Shown: positions 1 to 5,600, counted from the first letter of the stretch. The stretch: 8,709 bases of DNA from DATCRE01 sp964235605 (GCA_964235605.1 CAXSCR010000101.1:1-8709); one strand, 5' to 3'. Made by a program: numbers and translations. The notes: generated from the sequence alone by a model not told the origin.

Positions 1-339
1 ACAAAAATAAAAGCAAATAAAGAACAGAAAATATGTACTTCGTGGTGTGGATACCTTCGCTAAATAAAACCCAACGTAAAAACATAATGATGTTAGCAAT
101 AAACGTAAGGAAAAAAATATTGGCGGGAAAATCAAATTAAGATACCAAAATGAACTTCTAATGTGGAGCATTTTATCGATGATATCGATACTTACTTGCT
201 CCTGAAAAGTATTGCGTAAAACGTCTTCGGTAAAGACCAATTCACCAATGTAGTAAGCGAATAATGTGTGAATAGAAAAGAATAAAAAAAATATAATAAG
301 AGTGTTATCTTTCTCTTCTCGTAAAGTTACAACGCTCAT
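1..339 (-). CDS. Multi-pass membrane protein, 3' end cut off by window edge
   Basis: The minus strand reads open from ATG at 339 to base 1, giving the first 113 residues of a protein that continues outside the window. It starts MSVVTLREEKDNT and has hydrophobic stretches at about residues 14-33, 67-93 and from 102 onward, so at least three membrane segments are likely. Between the first two lies a polar loop (about 34-66) ending in a KMLHIRSSFWY motif. I cannot name a family. It is the first gene downstream of two double-glycine peptide genes on the same strand, separated from the second by 89 bp that contain a hairpin terminator. That position suggests an immunity, export or maturation role, but nothing in the visible residues (no C39 protease, ABC or HlyD motif) proves it. 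No clear promoter is seen in the 45 bp before the start, so it may depend on read-through from the peptide genes. Confidence 0.75.
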   Translation of the reverse strand, partial: MSVVTLREEKDNTLIIFFLFFSIHTLFAYYIGELVFTEDVLRNTFQEQVSIDIIDKMLHIRSSFWYLNLIFPPIFFSLRLLLTSLCFYVGFYLAKVSTPRSTYFLFFICFYFC

Positions 340-384
340 TATAAAATAAAGTTAAGAGGGCTTAATTTCAGTTAATTACTTGGG

Positions 385-420
385 AAAAAATTAAGGGATA
401 AAAACTTATACCCCTTAATT
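385..420 (-). terminator. Rho-independent terminator or attenuator after peptide gene A
   Basis: AATTAAGGG (389-397) pairs with CCCTTAATT (412-420), a perfect 9-bp stem with a 14-nt loop. On the minus strand the stem is followed by a run of U (complement of the A run 385-390). It begins 8 bp after the stop of the peptide gene at 429 and lies 45 bp before the membrane-protein start at 339. It could both protect the small peptide mRNA and reduce expression of the membrane gene. Confidence 0.75.
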
Positions 421-428
421 CAAAAGTT

Positions 429-590
429 CTAAAGACATGCACCGCATGCAACAAACGCTACAGGTATTGCTATTCCGCCTGATGCAAAACCAAAGCCAAG
501 TACCATACCGCAACCTATCCAACAAAATGAATCTCCAACTTCTGAACCACCAGTAATTGTGGTTAAATCATCCAAATTAATTTGTTTCAT
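429..590 (-). CDS. Double-glycine-leader peptide A (bacteriocin- or pheromone-like precursor)
   Basis: This 53-residue ORF starts at ATG 590. The N-terminus MKQINLDDLTTITGG is a classic double-glycine leader, in which cleavage after GG is normally done by a C39-peptidase ABC exporter. The predicted core is 38 residues. It begins SEVGDSFCWIGCG, has a glycine-rich hydrophobic middle (GFGFASGG, then IAIPVAFV) and ends ACGACL. It contains four cysteines (23, 27, 49, 52) that could form two disulfides once exported. These traits resemble class II bacteriocin-type peptides that annotation pipelines often flag in Bacteroidota; I know no specific named relative. It lies 51 bp downstream of a second peptide gene of the same design and directly before a terminator. 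The leader, size and pairing make a real gene very likely. Antimicrobial versus signalling function is open. No protease/exporter is visible in the window. Confidence 0.85.
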   Translation of the reverse strand: MKQINLDDLTTITGGSEVGDSFCWIGCGMVLGFGFASGGIAIPVAFVACGACL

Positions 591-641
591 AATTTTTTAG
601 TTAAAATTGTTAAAGAAGATAGTTAAGAAGATAATAGTGTA

Positions 642-812
642 TTACCCTCCAGAAGAATCGCCAGAAAGGCAAGTTGTCATAGCTATAGCGGCGCCTACAA
701 TAAAATATGGCGTAAACATTAAACCCACTCCAATCATGCAAGGGGCCCAAGGTTGCCAATCACCACCTGTAATTTTTACAAGTTCATCGTCAGAAATCCT
801 TTTTAATTCCAT
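642..812 (-). CDS. Double-glycine-leader peptide B (bacteriocin- or pheromone-like precursor)
   Basis: This 56-residue ORF starts at ATG 812. Its leader MELKRISDDELVKITGG matches the usual pattern of such leaders closely (hydrophobic residues alternating with acidic ones, EL before the GG). The predicted core is 39 residues. It begins DWQPWAPCMIGVG, continues with a hydrophobic stretch (MFTPYFIVGAAIAM) and ends TTCLSGDSSGG. Two cysteines (25 and 48) could pair. The serine/glycine tail SGDSSGG is distinct from peptide A and could be a modification site. It is the promoter-proximal gene of the minus-strand unit, and its gap to peptide A is only 51 bp with no promoter seen in it, so the two are probably co-transcribed and may act as a two-peptide pair. 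The plus-strand frame over the same bases (607-828) is a shadow. Confidence 0.87.
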   Translation of the reverse strand: MELKRISDDELVKITGGDWQPWAPCMIGVGLMFTPYFIVGAAIAMTTCLSGDSSGG

Positions 813-841
813 GGTTTTTTTATTTTAGATTAAATTTCTGG

Positions 842-870
842 CAAAATAAATAAATTAAAGTTGAATACAA
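842..870 (-). promoter_or_regulatory. Candidate Bacteroidota-type promoter for the peptide genes
   Basis: On the minus strand TATTTTG (complement of 842-848) approximates the -7 element TAnnTTTG but is one base short. A TTG (complement of 868-870) lies 19 bp upstream, the usual spacing of the -33 element. The start codon at 812 would follow about 20-25 nt after transcription start. The match is imperfect. Confidence 0.35.
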
Positions 871-940
871 AGACTTTGAGTTTCATTATTTTGAATTAGA
901 TGTTTTCTGGTAAGTTTTTGAAAAAAAATAGTATTTTGAA

Positions 941-1019
941 TTTTAAACGTAAGCGTGCCTCTTTCCCGGCCCAAAACCTGCGTATATTTTTGTGACGACT
1001 CTGCGACCTACGTTTAAAA
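941..1019. repeat. 11-bp inverted repeat bracketing the plus-strand promoter
   Basis: TTTTAAACGTA (941-951) and TACGTTTAAAA (1009-1019) are perfect inverted copies separated by 57 bp. The intervening bases include a GC-rich stretch and the TATTTTTG promoter element at 985-992. The right arm ends 6 bp before the start codon at 1026. It may be a pair of half-operators for a dimeric regulator, or the base of an RNA/DNA stem that hides the translation start. No U run follows, so it is not a simple terminator. Confidence 0.6.
985..992 (+). promoter_or_regulatory. -7 element (TAnnTTTG) for the ligase/TPR operon
   Basis: TATTTTTG is an exact TAnnTTTG match, the -7 element used by the primary sigma factor of Bacteroidota. 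Only a weak -33 candidate (TTT at 962-964) lies at the expected distance. Transcription would start near 998-1000, leaving a short leader before ATG 1026. It sits between the arms of the inverted repeat 941-1019. Confidence 0.5.
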
Positions 1020-1025
1020 GGCTAT

Positions 1026-2255
1026 ATGACTAAATTGAATCCCGAATTTAAAGAGATTATTCCCATCCTCCTGTTTATAATAATTGGATTTTGGAGCCTT
1101 CAATCAGCAGCAATAATTTTATTTTATATTATTTGTCTTATTATCATCAAAATCTTAAAAAGTGATGTAATTCATAACCAGACCATATCTTTTAATTACA
1201 TTGATTACGCCATCCTATTTGTGCTCCTATCTGAAATTATTTCATATAGCTTCTCGATATATAGGCCTATTAGTCTCAGTTCGTTAAATAACACAATCAT
1301 AATCACTGTTTTTTATTTTGCTCTGAGATTTCATTTAAAATCAACACGTCAAATTTGGCTGATAATAAATACAGTTAGCTGCTATGGTGCAATTTTATCC
1401 TTAATAACATTATTATTTTTTTTTGTTTTTAGTTTCAATGTCTCCTATGATGGATTCGATAACCTTACGGAGTTTAGAAATCTATATAAACCTTTTGGAA
1501 TTATCTCGAATATATGGGTTACAATTCTATTAACCTTTTTACCCTTTACCTTCTGCGGCATATATATACATAGAAAAAATACATACATTAAATATGTCAT
1601 TATAATTACCGCAGTACTTCAGCTTTTTTTAATTTTTGTTTCGTTTTCAAGAGGAAGCTATTTTGCTATGTTGGCATTTTTCCTTGTACCAGCGATCACC
1701 AATCTTTTGTATAAACCTATTTATTTTAATCAATTATTAACATTTTTATCAATAGGCATAATAAGTGTTCTCTTAGTTATAGTAACATATGAAAAGCCTT
1801 TTATTGATACGTTAAAACTATTTGAAACCGTCTCTCAAAAAAGAAGCTTTGAAGGTAGAGTCAAGGTCTGGAAATTCACTCCCGAAATTGTAAGAAAAAA
1901 TCCGTTGTTTGGAATCGGCGCCAATAATTTTGCTTTGATTAGTAGTAAATATAAATCAAGTAATGATGAAATAACATCTAAGACAGTCAGAATTACTAAC
2001 ACGCCCTTACAAATATTAATCGAAAAAGGAATTATCGGGCTTTGTGCCTATGGAATGCTATCTATTTCAATTATCCTCGCATTATTACATAAGATTAAAA
2101 AAGAAGAGCATAAAATAATCTATGCACTTTTCTTATCTGGTTTTATCTGTGTTGTAATTAAGGAAATGTCCTTTTCTTCAATTTTTGATAATGATGGCTT
2201 GAGGTTACTCTTAATTGTTCCAATTGTTTTAGCAACCACAAGAGTTAATCGCTAA
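1026..2255 (+). CDS. O-antigen ligase / O-oligosaccharyltransferase-like membrane protein (Wzy/WaaL superfamily)
   Basis: This 409-residue polytopic protein has about ten to twelve hydrophobic segments and the layout of the O-antigen ligase (Wzy_C, PF04932) family. Residues 206-210 (SFSRG) match the family's SRG turn. Residues 276-298 hold EGR then W282 and end NPLFGIG (292-298). Residues 325-339 (NTPLQILIEKGIIGL) match the family's HN.yLq..E.GiiGl block after the large periplasmic loop. Enzymes of this superfamily move glycans from undecaprenyl-diphosphate to lipid A-core (WaaL), to another glycan (Wzy) or to protein Ser/Thr (PglL/TfpO). The histidine that normally precedes the Asn of that block is Thr here (T324), which weakens the case for standard catalysis. 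It is translated just ahead of a TPR gene (1-bp gap) and divergent from two secreted-peptide genes rather than set in a polysaccharide cluster. A peptide-directed role is therefore conceivable. Superfamily membership is solid; the substrate is unknown. Confidence 0.82.
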   Translation: MTKLNPEFKEIIPILLFIIIGFWSLQSAAIILFYIICLIIIKILKSDVIHNQTISFNYIDYAILFVLLSEIISYSFSIYRPISLSSLNNTIIITVFYFALRFHLKSTRQIWLIINTVSCYGAILSLITLLFFFVFSFNVSYDGFDNLTEFRNLYKPFGIISNIWVTILLTFLPFTFCGIYIHRKNTYIKYVIIITAVLQLFLIFVSFSRGSYFAMLAFFLVPAITNLLYKPIYFNQLLTFLSIGIISVLLVIVTYEKPFIDTLKLFETVSQKRSFEGRVKVWKFTPEIVRKNPLFGIGANNFALISSKYKSSNDEITSKTVRITNTPLQILIEKGIIGLCAYGMLSISIILALLHKIKKEEHKIIYALFLSGFICVVIKEMSFSSIFDNDGLRLLLIVPIVLATTRVNR

Positions 2256-2256
2256 T

Positions 2257-3480
2257 ATGAAACTATTTCTAAGAAATTATAAATATCTTATATTTTTTAT
2301 AATACTTATTCTTCTACTCCTGTTCGCTATCATAGAAATTCTGGCTGATTCCAGCGGAAAATTTTATAATAAAAAATTTGTGGGTTTATTTTACGAAAAG
2401 AATTATGAAGGGGCAACAACTTACTTAGATAAGGCTCTTGCAATAAGCTCAAGTAATGCGATATACCATGCAAATAAAGGACTACTGATTTACTCGACCT
2501 TAAATTCCAATCTTGATGTAAATTCCTATGCAAGTGAAAAAGCGTATCCACTTCCTTATAATACCTCAGAAAAAAAAATTGAACAGGCAATTAATGAGTA
2601 TCGTATCGCTCTCAACTTAAATCCAAATGACGATTGTTTTTGGCATAACTTATCTTGGCTCTATATTTTTCAAGGAAAAAAGGCACTGTCCAAATTATGT
2701 ATAAATAATGCTATTCAAATTAGCCCGGAAACCTATTTATATTATATAACTGCGGGAATATTTCAAGAACATGATGAGAGTATAATCGTTGCCCTCCAAT
2801 ATTATGAGAAGGCCATTATTTTATCGCCAGATTTATTAGAATCAAAGTTTATCATGGAGTTAAAGAAACGCGAGCCTTTAAAGTTTGATAGTTTATTAAA
2901 TAGAATAATTAATAAATTAGAATTAAGTATAAATAAGAACTATTCACCAATTACAAAAGCTCGTTTAGGTAAATTATATATAAATAAAGGCTTTATTTCT
3001 AAAGCCTCAACGTTGATTTTTGAGGTTACGTCCGAACTTCCTAACCTACCAAGACCCTGGTATTATTTAGGCATAATTAAAAAAGGGAGTTCTATCTCTG
3101 ATGCAAAGCATTATCTTCAAAAAGCGATAACACTAAATCCTAATGACGCCTTGATCCAATATGAAAGAGGCAAAATATCTCAGCAAGAAAATGATACTGC
3201 TAATACTATTTTTTTTTATAAAAGAGCAATGTTAAATATAGCTTCTGCAAAAACAGAAAATAGTTTTATTTGGAACCAATATTACGGAATCAATTGCCCA
3301 GCTAATAATATTATTCCTCAAAACTTAATAATGAACAGTACGCCTCAATTACCGATAAAAGCAATTGCTACGCATTTATCTGAATATTATCGTCATAAAC
3401 AAAATTCAAAAATGGAATACCTTTATAAAAATATTGCAAAAGACTCTAGCTTAATTGCGTCTTTAATAAACTCCAAGTAA
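2257..3480 (+). CDS. Membrane-anchored tetratricopeptide (TPR) repeat protein
   Basis: This 407-residue protein has one N-terminal hydrophobic segment (about 10-30) after a basic start (MKLFLRNYKY). That predicts a signal anchor with the rest in the periplasm. TPR-like helix pairs are visible around 110-155 (AINEYRIALNLNPND), 160-192 (ALQYYEKAIILSPD), 235-262, 266-297 (AKHYLQKAITLNPND) and 298-327 (FFYKRAML). The recurring LNP/LSP turns are characteristic of TPRs. A less regular repeat may start at 37-65 (NYEGATTYLDKALAI). TPRs bind peptides or protein partners. The start lies one base after the ligase-like gene's stop, so the two are surely co-transcribed and probably work together; in Bacteroidota, ligase-like proteins can carry TPRs fused at the C-terminus, which supports a functional pair. 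It may present a substrate peptide to the membrane enzyme; that is inference. No catalytic motif is seen. Confidence 0.85.
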   Translation: MKLFLRNYKYLIFFIILILLLLFAIIEILADSSGKFYNKKFVGLFYEKNYEGATTYLDKALAISSSNAIYHANKGLLIYSTLNSNLDVNSYASEKAYPLPYNTSEKKIEQAINEYRIALNLNPNDDCFWHNLSWLYIFQGKKALSKLCINNAIQISPETYLYYITAGIFQEHDESIIVALQYYEKAIILSPDLLESKFIMELKKREPLKFDSLLNRIINKLELSINKNYSPITKARLGKLYINKGFISKASTLIFEVTSELPNLPRPWYYLGIIKKGSSISDAKHYLQKAITLNPNDALIQYERGKISQQENDTANTIFFYKRAMLNIASAKTENSFIWNQYYGINCPANNIIPQNLIMNSTPQLPIKAIATHLSEYYRHKQNSKMEYLYKNIAKDSSLIASLINSK

Positions 3481-3557
3481 TTTCAAAATAGATAGCGTTC
3501 TGCCTATCCAATAAATACCCTCAGCTAATAGTGCTTAAACTGGTGAATATATATACC

Positions 3558-3565
3558 TAAGTTTG
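3558..3565 (+). promoter_or_regulatory. -7 element (TAnnTTTG) candidate upstream of the alanine-rich protein gene
   Basis: TAAGTTTG matches TAnnTTTG exactly. No TTG is found at the -33 distance. Use of this site would give a leader of about 105 nt that contains the overlapping hairpins at 3602-3641. A second identical TAAGTTTG at 3610-3617 lies in the loop of the larger hairpin and could be an alternative. Confidence 0.4.
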
Positions 3566-3601
3566 TAAAAGTATCAATGATCTAATAATTTAGTAACCTC
3601 A

Positions 3602-3641
3602 CCCGTCGTTAAGTTTGCTATATAAGCCCGACGGGCTTTTT
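3602..3641 (+). terminator. Hairpin with U run: terminator of the upstream operon or leader attenuator
   Basis: AGCCC (3625-3629) and GGGCT (3633-3637) form a tight hairpin followed by TTTTT, a plausible intrinsic terminator. CCCGTCG (3602-3608) can instead pair with CGACGGG (3629-3635) over a 20-nt loop. The two stems share bases and exclude each other. It lies 122 bp past the TPR stop and 38 bp before ATG 3679. Confidence 0.6.
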
Positions 3642-3678
3642 ACTTTAATTATTCTACAACATTAAAACCCCAAATAAC

Positions 3679-4422
3679 ATGGCATCAACAAATGAAACAG
3701 GCCACGCAAAAAATGTTGCAAACTTCGACGAATTAATTGGCTTCTGCACAGGTTACGGAGCAACCTACAACCCTAGTAAAGCATCAATTAAATTAGCAGC
3801 CCTCGGTACATTGCTCACAGCAGCACAGGCATCCTTAGCATCACAAAAAACCGCGAAAACAGCATTAGATAATGCTACCAATGCAAGAGAAATATCCTTT
3901 AAACCTTTGAAGAAATTAGCTACCAAAATCGTCAACGCCCTTGATGCAACAGATGCAGCCAAGCAAACCGTTGAAGATGCCCAAACAGCTAACTTTAAAA
4001 TTCAGGGAAGACGTGCTAAAACAAAGCCTACTCCCCTCCCTATTGCAGAAGGTGAAAAGCTTGCAAATGATAATAGTATTTCAGTGTCGCAGCAAAGCTT
4101 CGATAATCTGGTAGATAACTTCGCAAAGCTTATTCAAACAGTTACTTCTGAAATTCTTTACAAGCCAAATGAAGTAGAACTTCAAGTTGCAACGTTAAAT
4201 ACCACGCTAACTGATTTGAAGAATAAGAACAAAGCTGTAATTACAGCCACTGCTGGAGTAAGTAACGCTCGCATTGCCAGAGATAAAGTCTTATATGCAG
4301 AAGGTACAGGATTGTATGACGTAGCCCAGGCTACAAAGGCATATGTTAAGTCCCTGTTTGGTGCATCCAGCCCTCAGTACAAGCAAGTGAGCAAGATTAA
4401 ATTCACAAAACGCGTCCAATAA
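3679..4422 (+). CDS. Alanine-rich helical protein of a Bacteroidota family of unknown function
   Basis: This 247-residue protein has no signal peptide and no membrane segment. It is rich in Ala, Lys, Thr and Asn. Long helical stretches (about 36-107 and 134-205) suggest a coiled coil or helical bundle. The N-terminus has GHAKNVANFDELIGFCTGYG (8-27) followed by YNPSKASIK, and the C-terminus has YVKSLFGASSPQYKQVSKIK (222-241). I recognise both end motifs as typical of a hypothetical protein family found, often in several copies, in Bacteroidota. No function is known to me. The middle is linked by a basic, proline-containing hinge (GRRAKTKPTPLP, 110-121). It is monocistronic: its own leader lies upstream and a strong terminator begins 26 bp after the stop. 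Its codon use is less AT-biased than that of the two genes before it, which suggests higher expression or a different history. Confidence 0.85.
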   Translation: MASTNETGHAKNVANFDELIGFCTGYGATYNPSKASIKLAALGTLLTAAQASLASQKTAKTALDNATNAREISFKPLKKLATKIVNALDATDAAKQTVEDAQTANFKIQGRRAKTKPTPLPIAEGEKLANDNSISVSQQSFDNLVDNFAKLIQTVTSEILYKPNEVELQVATLNTTLTDLKNKNKAVITATAGVSNARIARDKVLYAEGTGLYDVAQATKAYVKSLFGASSPQYKQVSKIKFTKRVQ

Positions 4423-4448
4423 AGCAGAATTTTCGAATAAATGGCCGG

Positions 4449-4487
4449 AACTCCTGTCCCGCTTGATAAAGTAGGCAGGAGTTTTTT
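4449..4487 (+). terminator. Rho-independent terminator of the alanine-rich protein gene
   Basis: AACTCCTG (4449-4456) pairs perfectly with CAGGAGTT (4476-4483), followed by TTTTTT. It starts 26 bp after the stop at 4422. Confidence 0.85.
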
Positions 4488-4500
4488 AATTTCCAGTCTT

Positions 4501-4752
4501 GGTAATTCTCCTTCCGTAATTTATAATTATTGCTCCGTAATTTGTAAAACTCGCGTTGGTATTTGTAGTTCTTGCGATGTAATTCATAAAACTCGCTCCG
4601 GCATTGTTAGTTTTCGCATGGTAATTCATAAAACTCGCTCCGGTATTTGTATTTCTTGCGAAGTAATCGGTAAAACTCGCTCCAGCATTTGTAGTTTTTG
4701 CATAGTAATTCATAAAACTTGCTCCGGCATTTGTAATTCTTGCTCCGGCAAC
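4501..4752. repeat. Degenerate 21/42-bp tandem repeat array
   Basis: Five clear 42-bp units start at 4537, 4579, 4621, 4663 and 4705, each opening GTAAT and mostly continuing as GTAATTCATAAAACTCGCTCC. Each unit splits into two related 21-bp halves, the second of the type GGCATTTGTAGTTCTTGC. A 21-bp half copy (4516-4536) and a weaker trace (4501-4515) precede them. Being a multiple of 3, the array stays open in frames on both strands. The minus frame (stop at 4486, TTG start near 4836) reads as a 7-residue repeat, e.g. GASFMNY alternating with YAKTTNA. The plus frame reads as a Cys-rich repeat and begins inside the terminator, so it is not credible. The minus frame lacks ATG, signal peptide and promoter, so I treat the array as a minisatellite with possible coding history. 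Confidence 0.85.
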
Positions 4753-4988
4753 TTTACAGGGTTCATTTACTTTTTTGGTGCTTTCGAGTTGCTTTATAGT
4801 TATGGCAATACCTTCGGCCCAGGCTATACACTGCAAGTCCGTCCACGCTCCACGCTTCCCGCTACGGGCTTTCCGTTTCTATCCTTATTGCAAATAGCCA
4901 TCACAAGTATCAACACACATTGTAAAGGCCCCGCCAATCAGCGCAAAAACCTAAGCCTTTCCAAAGAGTGTTGCTACCCCACCCAAAC
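4753..4988. other. Non-coding spacer, GC-richer, no credible gene
   Basis: I see no supported gene here. On the minus strand the segment around 4868-4883 reads GGATAGAAACGGAAAG, followed by a small CCCG-TAG-CGGG hairpin and a doubled GCGTGGA. The composition differs sharply from the AT-rich genes upstream. It looks like a dispersed intergenic module, but only a genome-wide search would show that. Confidence 0.4.
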
Positions 4989-5018
4989 AAAAAAAGAGAG
5001 GGATTTTAAATACCCCTC
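4989..5018 (-). terminator. Orphan minus-strand terminator
   Basis: On the minus strand GAGGG (complement of 5014-5018) pairs with CCCTC (complement of 4998-5002), followed by TCTTTTTTT. It has the form of an intrinsic terminator. No gene is visible immediately upstream on that strand, so it may be the remnant 3' end of a lost gene or end an unannotated RNA. Confidence 0.5.
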
Positions 5019-5105
5019 CCACGCTCTTAAAACTTCTTTGTATACTTAAATTATGGAGAGATAACCTCCTGATTGCCAAAGCTATGTTAACATAACGCAC
5101 TTGAC

Positions 5106-5222
5106 ATTATATAACTCTTGCTTACCGAACATCTGACGCTCAATTATATAATTATTATGCTAAATAGTGGACAGTGAGTGCGTCTCGACGGTTTTAAGAG
5201 GAGTCTGCACTCGTTATATAAT
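5106..5222. repeat. 117-bp imperfect hairpin with attC-like layout
   Basis: ATTATATAAC (5106-5115) and GTTATATAAT (5213-5222) are perfect 10-bp inverted arms with AAC/GTT at their inner ends. Inside them, after a 3-nt mismatch, TGC (5119-5121) can pair with GCA (5207-5209), and then AC with GT. Further in, GACGC (5134-5138) can pair with GCGTC (5180-5184). Outer pair, unpaired spacer, inner pair and variable centre is the plan of integron attC sites, and the length fits. The outer arm does not match the RYYYAAC/GTTRRRY consensus fully, and no integrase is present here. A third TTATATAA (5144-5151) lies near the centre. Confidence 0.4.
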
Positions 5223-5499
5223 TTGAGGTTATGTGTAAATAGCCGCGCAAAGCCCGCACTTTTCTGGCGCAGTCCTTCCGGTCTTTGCACATCTATTACA
5301 GATCACCACAAAGTTTTTTGCCATCGCGCATTCAAAGTCTGCAAACAACGGCTAGCGCACAAGCACCCGTAATTTTTGCAGGCCCCGCAAAACCAGCCGC
5401 ACATCCTAAGCCAGCATTACCAGCTTTTTTTTTGGTTCGCTTGCGCTCACCAGAGGATTAGATGTGTTCCGTCAGGTGCCTGATGCTGCGCTGTGTTTA
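5223..5499. other. Non-coding intergenic module
   Basis: No gene is supported. The stretch starts with TTTGAGGTTATGTGT and carries scattered GC-rich words (CCGCGCAAAGCCCGCACTTT, GGTCTTTGCACATC, AAGTCTGCAAAC, GCTAGCGCACAAGCAC). Some of these are short inverted echoes of each other (TTTGCA and TGCAAA). The short plus-strand frame at 5178-5372 has no protein-like features. The composition resembles structured spacer modules between small hypothetical genes in Bacteroidota. Confidence 0.4.
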
Positions 5500-5525
5500 T
5501 TCTTTTTGCCTTGATGCAAAAAGAA
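5500..5525. repeat. Perfect 10-bp inverted repeat, likely dispersed element
   Basis: TTCTTTTTGC (5500-5509) and GCAAAAAGAA (5516-5525) flank the 6-bp loop CTTGAT and are followed by CCAAAAAGATCAAG. From memory, near-identical words recur in intergenic regions of many Bacteroidota genomes; I cannot verify this here. The stem is not followed by a U run, so it is not a normal terminator. Confidence 0.55.
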
Positions 5526-5600
5526 CCAAAAAGATCAAGAGCCAAATTGCTTCCATGCTCCTGCCCTCGCCCCACCCCGCATTTGGCTCATGCCAACACA

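Noticed and set aside
607..828. Plus-strand 73-codon frame
   Set aside because: It is antisense to the peptide B gene, has no protein-like features, and the minus-strand GG-leader reading explains the bases.
2330..2590. Minus-strand 86-codon frame, and similar ones at 3765-3962, 7217-7501 and 8332-8592
   Set aside because: They are antisense shadows within well-supported plus-strand genes.
3491..3508. GATAG/CTATC hairpin just after the TPR gene
   Set aside because: A 5-bp AT-rich stem without a U run is too weak to call a terminator.
4537..4746. CRISPR array
   Set aside because: Units are contiguous 42-bp tandem copies with diverged 21-bp halves and no unique spacers; no cas gene is present.
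4441..5049. Plus-strand 202-codon Cys-rich repeat protein
   Set aside because: Its start lies within or next to the terminator of the upstream gene, it runs across the tandem array and unrelated spacer DNA, and it lacks a signal peptide or promoter.
5178..5372. Plus-strand 64-codon frame
   Set aside because: It begins inside the large hairpin and covers a structured non-coding module; the residue composition is not protein-like.
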